Program-made: the position numbers and the translations under genes
Notes under the pieces: generated by a model
Database searches by the model: none
The model's input: the letters and a program-made list of their open reading frames with translations, nothing else
What the model was told of the DNA's origin: nothing
In this document: positions 1 to 12,198 of the stretch, in pieces
How the letters are laid out: every line of letters begins with the position of its first letter
How positions within the stretch are numbered: position 1 is the first letter of the stretch
NCBI GenBank assembly: GCA_028285315.1
Contig: JANQPU010000156.1
Span: 1 to 48,582 of the forward strand
Length of the DNA: 48,582 bases
Source: Acaryochloris sp. IP29b_bin.176
GTDB taxonomy: Bacteria; Cyanobacteriota; Cyanobacteriia; Thermosynechococcales; Thermosynechococcaceae
Reading direction: 5' to 3'

Positions 1-221
1 AAGTCTCCAAGAGTGTAATTTTGATTAGTGACTAAAGTAGGCTAGGAGAGGATTTCACAGATTTGAAAATTACGCTTGCAGGCACAGTTTGGTATCAAAT
101 AGGCAGAATAATAAAGGCTATCATCGGAGTCCTTTTCGATCATGATATGCAATGGATGCAGACCCTTGAATATGGAGACCAATATTCCGGTCTGTTACTC
201 TAGATAGCCTTAACCAGTAGC

Positions 222-725
222 CTATTCAACCAGATCTTTAATTTGGTCAATAATTTGAGGCGGGACCTGGGGAATAGGATCTGCAGCAGCAGGAGTGGGT
301 TCGGGTTCTGGTGGCTCAGCGGCTGCAGGACGAACTGGGCCGTTATAGCCGATAGCGACAGTGCCTGCAGGAGAAACGGTGGCTACGGTTTCTAGCGTAG
401 GTGTCGCAAATCCAGGAGGCCCCCCTTTGAAGGAGAACGTGATGCTGCCATCATCATTTTCGACATGGGGGGAGTCAATGGCGGGGCCATACATTGAGGC
501 TTCTGCTCGATAATTGCTCAGGCCACCGTTTTCTCGCTCTGCGGCCTGTCGTGCTAAATTCTTGGCGCGGGTTAGAAAGAATGGATCTGCTTTGGCTGCA
601 TCTTGAGCAAGGAGCAAGGGTTGAGAAAAGTGATTTTGAGAAGACAAGGGCTCCTGAGCCTTGAGAGCTGTTGTAGCTGCCAAGGAGGCTAGAAGCATGG
701 ATGAAAACAGCAGAAATTTTTGCAT
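222..725 (-). CDS. secreted small protein of unknown function
   Basis: I do not recognise the family. The protein (167 residues from the chosen start) opens with MQKFLLFSS, followed by a hydrophobic stretch ending in an Ala-rich site (TTALKAQ), a typical Sec signal peptide, so it is probably periplasmic or secreted. The middle is hydrophilic and the C-terminus is Pro/Glu/Ala-rich (PEPEPTPAAADP), a likely disordered tail. An upstream in-frame ATG at 791 would add 22 residues with a second hydrophobic patch; I chose the inner ATG because it puts a signal peptide at the N-terminus. It is transcribed divergently from ispF. No catalytic motif is visible. Confidence 0.6.
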   Translation of the reverse strand: MQKFLLFSSMLLASLAATTALKAQEPLSSQNHFSQPLLLAQDAAKADPFFLTRAKNLARQAAERENGGLSNYRAEASMYGPAIDSPHVENDDGSITFSFKGGPPGFATPTLETVATVSPAGTVAIGYNGPVRPAAAEPPEPEPTPAAADPIPQVPPQIIDQIKDLVE

Positions 726-1015
726 AAGTTGTGATTTGAAAAACAATAACAGTAATTGTAGGGAAACTGAGTTTGTATGCTTCTTGGGCATAACATTTTG
801 ATTGCTTAGACGACGACTCTCTAAACCTGTTCCGAGTCCAAAAAGTGACCTGGGCGGTTGTAACGGTTATAGGGAGCAGATCACCAACGACTGATTTCCT
901 CCAAATTATGCCACTGCCACCACAAGAGTATTTTCGTGAATAAAGGAAAGGGACATCGTCATAGTATGGTACGAGAGCATTGAACCGTTTTTCAATTCAT
1001 TTCTGCAAGAAGACT

Positions 1016-1501
1016 ATGACATCCATCCGTATTGGTAATGGTTATGATATCCATCAACTGGTTGAAGGCCGCCCTTTGATTCTAGGGGGTGTCCACATTG
1101 ATCACTCTCTAGGGCTAAAAGGCCATAGTGATGCGGATGTATTGACCCATGCAATTATGGATGCTCTTCTAGGAGCCTTAAGCTTAGGAGATATCGGTCA
1201 TTATTTTCCACCCACGGATCCTCAATGGGCGGGAGCAAATAGTCTTAAGTTGCTGGGGCAAGTTCACGGTTTGATCCTGGACCGGGGATGGCGGATTGGC
1301 AACATTGACTCGGTGGTGGTGGCGGAGCAGCCGAAGCTGAAGCCTCATATTGAGGCAATGCGCGATCGCATTAGCCAAGTCTTAAACCTTAGTCCTGATC
1401 AAATAGGCATCAAAGCCACAACCAATGAAAAACTGGGGCCTGTGGGACAAGAGCAGGGAATTTGCTCCTATGCAGTGGCTCTATTAACCTCAAACTCGTA
1501 G
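1016..1501 (+). CDS. ispF: 2-C-methyl-D-erythritol 2,4-cyclodiphosphate synthase
   Basis: IspF converts CDP-methylerythritol 2-phosphate to methylerythritol cyclodiphosphate with release of CMP, the fifth step of the MEP isoprenoid pathway that feeds carotenoid, phytol and quinone synthesis. The 161-residue product has the family's usual length. The conserved start [12 protein letters not shown] supplies metal ligands Asp11 and His13, and HSDADVLTH supplies His45; TTNEKLG near residue 130 is the conserved C-terminal motif. An in-frame TTG lies 36 bases upstream, but the ATG at 1016 has an AAGAAG ribosome-binding site just before it and matches where family members start. The ROK kinase gene follows 28 bases downstream on the same strand. 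Confidence 0.95.
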   Translation: MTSIRIGNGYDIHQLVEGRPLILGGVHIDHSLGLKGHSDADVLTHAIMDALLGALSLGDIGHYFPPTDPQWAGANSLKLLGQVHGLILDRGWRIGNIDSVVVAEQPKLKPHIEAMRDRISQVLNLSPDQIGIKATTNEKLGPVGQEQGICSYAVALLTSNS

Positions 1502-1529
1502 ATCGGTATCGAAGATTGAAGGATCTGCG

Positions 1530-4472
<2,943 letters not shown>

Positions 4473-5570
4473 TTAGGGTTTGGACATGACAAAATTAGCG
4501 TAGCTGAGATCATTCACTTGATTCCACTGGTAAACCTGCTCACGAAAGGCTTTCCAGGGCTCGTATATGCTCTTAAAACTCGCCTCTTTGGCAGCATTTT
4601 CTTCATAGATCTCAAAAGAGATTTTCTGAGCTGCCTTGAGGATATCGTCACTATAGCGCGTCAGCTCTGTGCCACCAGAAACGAGCTGAGAGATGACTTC
4701 GCGATTCAAAGCATCATAGGCTGCCAACATATTGATATTGGCTTCATAGGCCGCAGTTTTGAAGATTTCTTGATATTCCTTGGGTAATTTATCCCAAGCT
4801 TGACGGTTCACCAGAACATCTAAAGTGGGTCCGGGCTCCCACCAGCCGGGGTAGTAGTAGTATTTCGCGGCTTTTTGTAAACCCAGTTTTTGGTCGTCAT
4901 AGGGACCAACCCATTCGGCAGCATCGATAGTGTTTCGCTCTAAGGCGAGGAAAATATCGCCGCCAGGCAGCACCTGAACGTTAACGCCTAGACGCCGCAT
5001 CACTTCACCTCCCAGGCCGGGAATACGCATTTTTAGTCCTTTGAGGTCGCTAGCAGTTTTGATTTGGCGCTTAAACCAGCCCCCCATTTGGGCACCTGTA
5101 TTTCCTGCCGGAAAGTTGATCACACCAAAATCGGCATAAACTTTTTGCATAGCCTCTAGTCCACCGCCGTGATAGAGCCAGGCATTTTGCTGTTGAGCCG
5201 TGAGGCCGAAGGGGACGGCAGTCGCGAATCCAAGAGCTGGGTTTTTACCAATGTAGTAGTAGCTGGCAGTATGTCCGCATTGGACGCTGCCGGAGCGAAC
5301 GGTATCTAGCACTTCTAAGGGAGGTGCAATTTCGCCACCGGGTGACACCTGGATTTGAAACCGGCCGCCAGTCATCGCACTCACGCGATCGCTAATGGTT
5401 TTGGCACCCCCAAAGATGGTATCCAAGGATTCTTGCCAGCTGGTGGCCATCCGCCAGCGAATTCTGGGTAGGGCACCCGAGCTGCTGGTGGAGGAACGCC
5501 GACAGGCCGCTAATGTGGTAGTTGTGATCGCACCCACTGCCGAATTCCGTAATAACTTGCGTCGTTTCAA
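4473..5570 (-). CDS. TRAP-transporter-type solute-binding lipoprotein (DctP/TakP-like)
   Basis: TRAP solute receptors capture organic acids outside the membrane and pass them to DctQM-type membrane subunits. The 365-residue protein begins with a twin-Arg-containing basic stretch (MKRRKLLRN) and a lipobox LAAC at residues 20-23, so it should be a membrane-anchored lipoprotein. The core carries the DctP-family pattern ([26 protein letters not shown] with the family Arg for the carboxylate; [12 protein letters not shown]), closest to 2-oxoacid binders of the TakP kind. The start codon is TTG, supported by AGGAG 7 bases upstream (5578-5582). No DctQ or DctM gene is next to it, so its membrane partner must be elsewhere. 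The ligand is inferred from resemblance only. Confidence 0.85.
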   Translation of the reverse strand: MKRRKLLRNSAVGAITTTTLAACRRSSTSSSGALPRIRWRMATSWQESLDTIFGGAKTISDRVSAMTGGRFQIQVSPGGEIAPPLEVLDTVRSGSVQCGHTASYYYIGKNPALGFATAVPFGLTAQQQNAWLYHGGGLEAMQKVYADFGVINFPAGNTGAQMGGWFKRQIKTASDLKGLKMRIPGLGGEVMRRLGVNVQVLPGGDIFLALERNTIDAAEWVGPYDDQKLGLQKAAKYYYYPGWWEPGPTLDVLVNRQAWDKLPKEYQEIFKTAAYEANINMLAAYDALNREVISQLVSGGTELTRYSDDILKAAQKISFEIYEENAAKEASFKSIYEPWKAFREQVYQWNQVNDLSYANFVMSKP

Positions 5571-5900
5571 CTTTCAGCTCCTGAACCCTACGTAGGTCAT
5601 CTCGGAAATAATGATGTAGGAAGACTTTGGACGAATCCTGAGAGAGATGACCGCCTCCAATCCTACCGATAAATGAATCCCCTACTGGAAAACGCAACAG
5701 AATGTTGCCATTCCTGCCCAATTTCACGGAATTCCAAGACAGAAGAGTTGATCGTCAGCTAAGACTATCGCTTCATCCAAATGTGAGGGCACTCTAGGGC
5801 CATCAATGGCCCCATCGCTATGGTCCGTTTTTGCATGAGAGTGCTATGAAGCGTCAACCCACCGAATGCTATCTTGAAGCATACTGGAACTCTGGATACT
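5571..5900. other. divergent intergenic region with a short GC-rich hairpin
   Basis: This region separates the lipoprotein gene (minus) from the membrane hydrolase-like gene (plus). A compact hairpin, GGGCCAT-CA-ATGGCCC, lies at 5797-5812, about 90 bases before the plus-strand start. It has no U-tract and could be an operator or leader stem. ORFs readable on the minus strand here look like chance frames. Confidence 0.4.
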
Positions 5901-6506
5901 GTGAATACGCCTAGCCACGCGATTGTTAACCTTGCCCTGCTGATGAATTCGACGGAACAGCCGATGTTGTTGGCTGTTGTCTCGGGGGCCATTGCCCCGG
6001 ATTTGCCCATGTTTGTGTTTTATGCTTGGGTCAAAGGAGTCCGACGATTACCGGAAGGTCAAATTTGGACAGAAGCCTACCATCATCCCTTTTGGCAAGG
6101 CTGGATTGATCTGTGCCATTCTATGCCGTTAGCGGGCTTGGCAGCTTGGGGCTGTTGGCGCATAGATTGGATGCCTGCGGCGCTATTTTTCATCAGCATG
6201 ATTCTGCATTCATTGGGAGATCTGCCCGTCCATAATGATGATGCGCATAAGCATTTCTTGCCCCTGAGCCAATACCGTTTGATTAGTCCACTTTCTTATT
6301 GGGATCCGAGACACTATGGTCGGCAAGTGGCTTTTGTGGAGATGCTATTAGTGTTGGGGACCTCAGGATTTATTTTTCCAGTGTTAGGCAATGCTTGGGG
6401 TCAAGGCTTGGTAGTTTTAGTGAACGGCTTTTATTGGTTTACATTTGGCTATACGTTTTTGCGGAGACAGCTTCCCAATTTGTTCTGCCGGGCGCGGAAT
6501 GTTTGA
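5901..6506 (+). CDS. membrane-embedded metal-dependent hydrolase-like protein
   Basis: This is a polytopic protein of about 201 residues with the general look of the YdjM/DUF457-type membrane hydrolases. It has an early His in NTPSHAI, an Asp in APDLPMF at the end of the first membrane segment, and a later His/Asp-rich block HSLGDLPVHNDDAHKH that could bind metal. About four or five hydrophobic segments are visible, the last near FYWFTFGYTFL. I start at the GTG giving MNTPSHAI; a TTG at 5874 would add nine residues, and neither has a strong ribosome-binding site. It stands alone, with non-coding DNA on both sides. Substrate unknown. Confidence 0.65.
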   Translation: MNTPSHAIVNLALLMNSTEQPMLLAVVSGAIAPDLPMFVFYAWVKGVRRLPEGQIWTEAYHHPFWQGWIDLCHSMPLAGLAAWGCWRIDWMPAALFFISMILHSLGDLPVHNDDAHKHFLPLSQYRLISPLSYWDPRHYGRQVAFVEMLLVLGTSGFIFPVLGNAWGQGLVVLVNGFYWFTFGYTFLRRQLPNLFCRARNV

Positions 6507-6920
6507 AGATTAGACAGCATTGAAGGACCGTTTGGCAAAATGCTCTTGCGAGTATTGGGTGTACAAAAACTTAGCCGCGCAGTCATTAGACTTTGAGTTG
6601 TGTATCCGCTTGAGTTAATATAAGCGCTGAATTTGGTACAGAATTTTTGATAAAAAATCGAACAGATGGACGGGTATTAATATGAATTTGCTCGGATTAC
6701 GCCAATATTCAATATCCATACAGTAAGGTATTAGTAATAGAAATAGGGGTTTGAATTGGGGTAAGCATCTCAATTTCTCGAACAGACTAATATTCCAAAA
6801 CATGGTACTTCAGTATTTCACGGGACTGTTGGATGTAGCGCGCAAATTAATACCTGAGCAATAAGCTATCTAAGTGTGCTGAGCGATTCTTTTCGATTGA
6901 TTCCTATGTATATCTAAGCA
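6507..6920. other. AT-rich intergenic region
   Basis: These 414 bases between the membrane protein and the kinase-fold fusion hold no convincing gene. The only ORF, on the minus strand at 6615-6803 (62 codons), is low-complexity and lacks a ribosome-binding site. The DNA is clearly richer in A and T than its surroundings. The promoter of the downstream gene probably lies here, but I cannot define it. Confidence 0.5.
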
Positions 6921-8783
6921 ATGGTTTGTTGTCTCAATCCTAAGTGTGAGAAACCTCTAAACCCAGACACCAGCAATTTTTGTCAACAGTGTGGCACCCC
7001 ACTAACGCTGTTGCGGCAGCGCTTTAAGATGGTTCGTCTGTTAGGTAAAGGCGTATTTGGCAATACATATCTCGCAGAAGATCGAGATAATTTGTATGAG
7101 CCCTGCGTTGTCAAGCAACTTATTTGTCAAGCACAAGGAACAGAGACGAGTCAGACCGTCGTCGAACCTTTTTTACAAGGGGCTGAGCAACTGAGACGGC
7201 TGAAAAAAAGCCAGCATATCCCTAGTATTTTGGCTTACTTTGAAGAAAATTATATTCCCTATTTAGTACAGGAATATATCAATGGCCAGGACTTGCAGCA
7301 AGTCATTGAGAGTCAAGGTCCCTTCAGCGAGAATCAAGTGCGGTCATTATTATTAGAACTACTGCCTGTATTGCAGACTATCCATGACCAAGGAGTGATT
7401 CATCGCGATCTCAAACCCGCCCACATTATGCGTCAGCATAGCGATGGCAAACTCATTCTGGTGGGTTTTTGTGTCTCTAAGCAAATTAATTTGTCTCGAT
7501 TACAGCAAACAGACAGCGTGCGAGAAAATAACAGCTACGCTCCCCCAGAAGTCTTTGCAGTGGATAAAGCACGTCCAGGCAGCGACCTCTATAGTTTAGG
7601 TGCAACCTGTGTTCATCTATTGACGGGAGTCGCTCCTCACGCCCTCCCCATTCAAGGGGGAGAGGTGTGGGTGGATCACTGGCAACAGCATCTCTCTCAA
7701 CCTCTGAGTGCTGAATTACGGCCTATCCTAGAGAAGTTATTGCAAACAGATCTGGCAGAGCGATATACCTCCGCCTTGGAGGTGCTCAGAGAGGTACGAG
7801 GGATTACGCAAGGAATATCCCTTCCGCTCCCGCAAGCCCCTTCTGCTCAAGCTTCACAGACAGCCTCGTCTTCACCTAGTTTCCGTCCGCAGTCCAAGAC
7901 ACAAAGACCGCAACAGACCAAACCGAAGCCTTCCTTACCTGTCTTCCAAGCTGAAGTGGCTCAGGTTGATGCCAACGGCCAACTCATCAACCACCAAAAT
8001 CTTGACATTAGCTATATCCAAGAGGATCTCGGCAAGGGTGTCACTTTGGAGGTGGTTCACATTCCTGCGGGTCGCTTTTCGATGGGGTCCCCGCCCAACG
8101 AACAACATAGACAGCAGACAGAAAGCCCCCAGCATATTGTGACAATCCCTGAGTTTTATTTAGGCAGATATCCTGTCACTCAGGCCCAATGGCGTTTGGT
8201 CGCAGCATTACCTGCCGTTAAGCGCGAGATAGATGCCATGCCCTCTACCTTTACTGGCGATAATCGTCCTGTGGAAGGAGTGTCTTGGTTTGATGTAGTC
8301 GAATTTTGTAACCGACTTTCCCAGTTAACGGGTAAGGACTATCACTTACCCAGTGAAGCAACCTGGGAATATGCCTGTCGAGCGGAAAGTAAAACTCCTT
8401 TCGCGTTTGGAGAGACGCTGAGTACAGAAATTGCCAACTATGATGGTACGGTTGCCTATGGCAATGGCCCCACTGGTCGCTTTCGTCAACAAACGACCTC
8501 TGTGGGTAAATTTCCTGCCAATCAGTATGGTCTCTACGATATGCATGGCAATGTGTGGGAATGGTGTGCCGATCATTGGCATGGAAGCTATGGCAATGCC
8601 CCTGTTGACGGCAGTGTGTGGCAAGACCAATATTTCTTCGCTTGTGTGCTTAGGGGAGGGGCGTGGAATACCCAAGCCATGAGTTGTCGTTCTGCCTCCC
8701 GCATTTGGGAGGCGGCATCTGAACAAAGCAATCACATTGGTTTTCGGGTTGCTTGTTCGTTAGCTAAACCAGTGAGCCAGTAA
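6921..8783 (+). CDS. zinc-ribbon / (pseudo)kinase / FGE-sulfatase-fold fusion protein
   Basis: Three parts are visible in 620 residues. Residues 4-27 are a four-Cys ribbon (CLNPKC...CQQCG) typical of cyanobacterial '4-Cys' Ser/Thr kinases. Residues 35-295 are a protein kinase fold with intact glycine loop (LGKGVFG) and Lys65, and HRD at 161-163. However, the Asn of HRDxxxxN is His168, the DFG motif reads GFC (182-184), and the helix-C Glu position is Gly87. Catalysis is therefore doubtful. After a Gln/Pro/Ser-rich linker, residues 370-613 are an FGE-sulfatase/SUMF1-type fold (IPAGRFSMGS, DMHGNVWEWC, RGGAW, IGFRVA). Of the two FGE active-site Cys only Cys589 remains; the other position is Thr584. 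It is likely a signalling or binding scaffold rather than an enzyme. No ribosome-binding site is obvious. Confidence 0.87.
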   Translation: MVCCLNPKCEKPLNPDTSNFCQQCGTPLTLLRQRFKMVRLLGKGVFGNTYLAEDRDNLYEPCVVKQLICQAQGTETSQTVVEPFLQGAEQLRRLKKSQHIPSILAYFEENYIPYLVQEYINGQDLQQVIESQGPFSENQVRSLLLELLPVLQTIHDQGVIHRDLKPAHIMRQHSDGKLILVGFCVSKQINLSRLQQTDSVRENNSYAPPEVFAVDKARPGSDLYSLGATCVHLLTGVAPHALPIQGGEVWVDHWQQHLSQPLSAELRPILEKLLQTDLAERYTSALEVLREVRGITQGISLPLPQAPSAQASQTASSSPSFRPQSKTQRPQQTKPKPSLPVFQAEVAQVDANGQLINHQNLDISYIQEDLGKGVTLEVVHIPAGRFSMGSPPNEQHRQQTESPQHIVTIPEFYLGRYPVTQAQWRLVAALPAVKREIDAMPSTFTGDNRPVEGVSWFDVVEFCNRLSQLTGKDYHLPSEATWEYACRAESKTPFAFGETLSTEIANYDGTVAYGNGPTGRFRQQTTSVGKFPANQYGLYDMHGNVWEWCADHWHGSYGNAPVDGSVWQDQYFFACVLRGGAWNTQAMSCRSASRIWEAASEQSNHIGFRVACSLAKPVSQ

Positions 8784-8872
8784 GTTCTTACGGTTATGCC
8801 CTAAGCCGGAGCGCGAAAAAACCGCAATAATGATGTGAATGCTCATTCTCATGAGGTGCAACATCCGGTCGG

Positions 8873-11614
8873 ATGGAAGTTCTCTCTGTTACGCTAAAAA
8901 ACTTTAAGGCCCATCGCGATCGCTACTATGAGTTCCGACCGGGGGCCAATGCGATTTGTGGTGAAAATGGGTCGGGGAAAACCAGCATCCTAGAAGCGAT
9001 TGCCTGGGTTCTATTCGATCACAGCGAATATAAGCGAGTCGAACTGATTAGTGTGGGGGCTAAAAGTGCTCAGGTGAGCGTCAGTTTTGTCTCTCACCTA
9101 GATGGACGCGTCTACGATGTCCGTCGCTGTACGAGTCGTGGCTATGAAGTTCACGACCCCCAGCTCAATCGCAAGCTGGAACTCAAAAAACTGGATGATG
9201 TCCGTTGCTGGCTCTGTGAGAATTTGGGTGTGGGCGTCCATACGGAACTTGCCAAGCTATTTGCAGAAACCATTGGTATTCCCCAGGGCACCTTTACGGT
9301 GGATTTCCTGAAGTCAGCGGGCGATCGCAAAAAGGTATTCGATCCCATCTTGAAGGTGGAAGAGTACAAACAAGCCTACGATCAAGCTCAAAAATTAACC
9401 AGCTATGCTCAGGCCCAGGTCCAACAGCTAGAGCAAAAGTTACAGAGCTACGACCAACAGTTAGAGGGGTGGGAAGAACTCAAGCAACAGCAGGTAGAGC
9501 TAGCCCAAACTCTAGCTCAGCATCAGGCACAGATGAAAGCGCTAGCCCAGCAGATGATTGAGATCCAGGCTGAGCTGATGGATTTAAAGGCGCAAGATCA
9601 AGCCTTGCAAACCCTGGAAAAACAGGTTCAATATTTACAAACCCAGTGGACGAGTAAACAGGAAATTTTACAGCTCTTAGAAGAAAATTGGCAGCAAGCC
9701 GAACAAGCGGTCCAGACTTGTCGCCAGCATCGACCTCAGTTTCAAGCCTATCAACAAGCCCAAGAGACCCTGAAGACCTTAGCGCAACACCAAAAGCAGC
9801 GGCAGCAACTGCTGCAAGAGCGAGATCGCATCCACAATACCCTCCGCGATCAGCAAGTCCTGCTCTCTCAAAACCAAGGCCAATTCTCCACCTTTGCCAA
9901 GACGAAGACCGAACTCCAGGACTGGCAAACCAAGGTCCCACAGCAACAGCAGCTCGAACAAGAAAAGACCACTTGCCAACAGGCCCTCCAAACCCTAGCC
10001 TTGGAACAGCAACATCTGCAACGACTGCAGGAACAAATCCACAAACAGCAGCAGAATCGGGAAACCCTCAATCAAACCATTAGCCAACTGGTCGCCCTAG
10101 AAACACAAGTTCAGGCTATTCCTAACTTTGAAGCTCAGCAGCAGAAGATTCAAGAAAGACTGGGACGGATTGCCGCCGCCCAGCAATTTGCTACGGAATT
10201 ACAGACCTTAATCACCGAGGCTGAACCCCAACAGCAGCAATATCAACAGCAAGTGGGCAAAGCGAAGGATCTGCTTAGTCGTCTGTCCCTGACCAAAGCC
10301 CAGACCACTCAACTAGCCAACATTTTGGACCAAGGGGCTGCCCTGACCCACCAGATTATTCAGCAGCTCCAAACGGCTTTCGCCGACATTATTGATCCAC
10401 AGGCGGTCACCAAGCTCAAGCAACAGCTTCAGCAGATCAAAACCCAACTCAAAGCCGCCCAAAAAGCCCAGACACAATGGCTAATGCTAGATGCCAAACA
10501 GCAGCAGCTATCAGAGCTAGAGCAAGGGATAGCGTCACTGCAGCAAGAGTGCGATCGCATCCACACCACCCTTAACCAAGAATCCCAACTCCAGAACCAG
10601 CTCGCACAGCTCAACACCCAACTGACCGCGCTCAACAATCCCCAAGGCCATGTCCATATCTTGCAACAACAGCTGCAAGGCGCAGCCCAACTGGAAGCCG
10701 AAATCACGCGCCTCCAACAGGCTTGTCAACGTTATGAGCAGTCCCTCACCACTTTTGAAACCCAGATCCAATCTTTGGGCGATCTAGAAGCCCAATTCGA
10801 TGCCCAACAGCAGATCCAGCAAGAGCATCAGGAGGTGTATCAGCTCTATTTACGCCATCGGAATCAGGCCAATTCCTTCAAAGAGCTGGATCAGCAACGC
10901 CGAAGTGCGATCGCAACCCAAACCCAACTGTACACTCAGTTGACCGAAGCTCAAGCCCAATGGCAGGAGAAAGCCCAACAGCATAATCCTGAGCGGCTGG
11001 CTGAACTCAGCCAAACCTATGAGCAACTACAGCGGCAACAGGATCAGCTTCAGGGTGGACTAGCTCCCCAACAGGCTCAGCTTCAATATTTAAATCAGCA
11101 ACTGCAAGCCAAACAAGCCCTCGCCCAAGAACGAGAGCAGATGTTGGTGGCCTTAGAAGACAAGCGTCAGGTCTCACAATTCGTCACTGATGCACGCAAT
11201 ATCTATAAGCAAAGCGGTCCAAGGATCACCAAATTTTATCTAACGGAAATCTCTTGGGAGGCGGATCGACTCTATCGGGAGCTGCTAAATCGACCCGATG
11301 TAGCCTTACAGTGGACCGAAGATTATGAAATTCAGGTGCAAGAGCAAGGGCATTGGCGCGGCTTCAAGAGCCTTTCGGGAGGGGAGCAAATGTGTGCGGC
11401 TTTAGCGGTCCGCCTGGCTTTGCTCAAAGTATTAGTGGATATCAATATTGCGTTTTTTGACGAGCCTACGACCAACATGGACGAACTCCGTCGTCGGCAG
11501 TTGGCCGAAGCCCTAGGACATCTCAAATCTTTTCATCAGCTCTTTGTCATCAGTCATGATGATACGTTCGAGAGCGTCACAGAAAATATTATCCGAGTGG
11601 AGCGAGTGACCTAA
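8873..11614 (+). CDS. SbcC/Rad50/SMC-like ATPase with long Gln-rich coiled coil
   Basis: The 913-residue protein has split ABC-type ATPase halves at its ends: Walker A GENGSGKTS at 30-38, ABC signature LSGGEQ at 834-839, and Walker B FFDEP at 861-865, followed by SHDD. Between about 165 and 770 runs a very Gln/Leu-rich coiled coil. The layout is that of SbcC/Rad50, which works in double-strand break and hairpin processing with the SbcD nuclease. No CxxC zinc hook is present in the coiled coil, and no sbcD gene is nearby, so it may be a different branch of SMC-like proteins. The ATG at 8873 is the natural start for MEVLSVTLKNF. The repetitive CAA/CAG-rich coding DNA creates long false ORFs in other frames. 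Confidence 0.87.
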   Translation: MEVLSVTLKNFKAHRDRYYEFRPGANAICGENGSGKTSILEAIAWVLFDHSEYKRVELISVGAKSAQVSVSFVSHLDGRVYDVRRCTSRGYEVHDPQLNRKLELKKLDDVRCWLCENLGVGVHTELAKLFAETIGIPQGTFTVDFLKSAGDRKKVFDPILKVEEYKQAYDQAQKLTSYAQAQVQQLEQKLQSYDQQLEGWEELKQQQVELAQTLAQHQAQMKALAQQMIEIQAELMDLKAQDQALQTLEKQVQYLQTQWTSKQEILQLLEENWQQAEQAVQTCRQHRPQFQAYQQAQETLKTLAQHQKQRQQLLQERDRIHNTLRDQQVLLSQNQGQFSTFAKTKTELQDWQTKVPQQQQLEQEKTTCQQALQTLALEQQHLQRLQEQIHKQQQNRETLNQTISQLVALETQVQAIPNFEAQQQKIQERLGRIAAAQQFATELQTLITEAEPQQQQYQQQVGKAKDLLSRLSLTKAQTTQLANILDQGAALTHQIIQQLQTAFADIIDPQAVTKLKQQLQQIKTQLKAAQKAQTQWLMLDAKQQQLSELEQGIASLQQECDRIHTTLNQESQLQNQLAQLNTQLTALNNPQGHVHILQQQLQGAAQLEAEITRLQQACQRYEQSLTTFETQIQSLGDLEAQFDAQQQIQQEHQEVYQLYLRHRNQANSFKELDQQRRSAIATQTQLYTQLTEAQAQWQEKAQQHNPERLAELSQTYEQLQRQQDQLQGGLAPQQAQLQYLNQQLQAKQALAQEREQMLVALEDKRQVSQFVTDARNIYKQSGPRITKFYLTEISWEADRLYRELLNRPDVALQWTEDYEIQVQEQGHWRGFKSLSGGEQMCAALAVRLALLKVLVDINIAFFDEPTTNMDELRRRQLAEALGHLKSFHQLFVISHDDTFESVTENIIRVERVT

Positions 11615-11819
11615 AGGATCTATCGTCGAAGTGGGCGGTCGTACTCTAGATGTAGGGATGCAAGAACAGCAAAATAGGGCTTGCAGCAGCGAATATCATT
11701 ACTGATGGAGGACTACCGTGGGTAACGCCCTCAGTAACGCCTTTCAGAGTCTGCCAATTTTGAAGTTGCGTTAAAGTGAAGCTGTGTATCGTGTTTTGGT
11801 TAACGAGAGCAGTCATCTT

Positions 11820-12125
11820 ATGGCTCCCAGACAAACGCCTTCTACCAAGAGTTTGAGTCAATCTGACCGTCCTGAACTTCAGCAAAGGGTCATTAGCGCA
11901 TTCAAGAATTTCTGTATCGGCACTGTGCTAACAGGACTTCCCATCTTCGTCTATTTTTCTCTATCGTTGGAGATGACCCATGCGACCTTAGCTCAGGTGG
12001 GTAGGTCCAAACTCATCATTTCCACCGCTATCCCGATCATTTGTGGCTTATTGGCAGTCCTACTGGGTCGGCGCTTCACCGATCCCATCAGCGATGTCTT
12101 CGAGTCTCTGAATCTTCCATTTTGA
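11820..12125 (+). CDS. small two-helix membrane protein, unknown function
   Basis: This is a 101-residue protein with a polar N-terminus (MAPRQTPSTKSLSQSD) and two hydrophobic segments (around FCIGTVLTGLPIFVYFSL and LIISTAIPIICGLLAVLLG), likely a small inner-membrane or thylakoid hairpin. I chose the ATG at 11820, which has GAGAG about 10 bases upstream, over a GTG at 11784. It is convergent with the next gene, and a modest stem (GGGTGG/CCACCC, 12142-12169) lies between their stop codons. No family is recognised. Confidence 0.6.
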   Translation: MAPRQTPSTKSLSQSDRPELQQRVISAFKNFCIGTVLTGLPIFVYFSLSLEMTHATLAQVGRSKLIISTAIPIICGLLAVLLGRRFTDPISDVFESLNLPF

Positions 12126-12198
12126 GATTGTAGCTAGATGTGGGTGGAGAATTCAGAAGATACCCACCCCTGAGACGCAGACTGATGAAAGTGGTGAG

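Noticed and set aside
1-221. Possible gene or RNA at the left edge
   Set aside because: There is no ORF or stable structure beyond a 5-bp stem near 175-192; nothing can be supported.
8640-8760. Possible target (variable region) of a diversity-generating retroelement in the FGE-sulfatase domain
   Set aside because: The fold is a common retroelement target, but no reverse transcriptase, template repeat or enrichment of AAY codons is seen in the window.
9480-9941. 153-codon minus-strand ORF inside the SbcC-like gene, and a 131-codon plus-strand ORF at 9688-10083
   Set aside because: They are by-products of the repetitive Gln-rich coiled-coil coding sequence; there is no independent start signal and the composition is biased.
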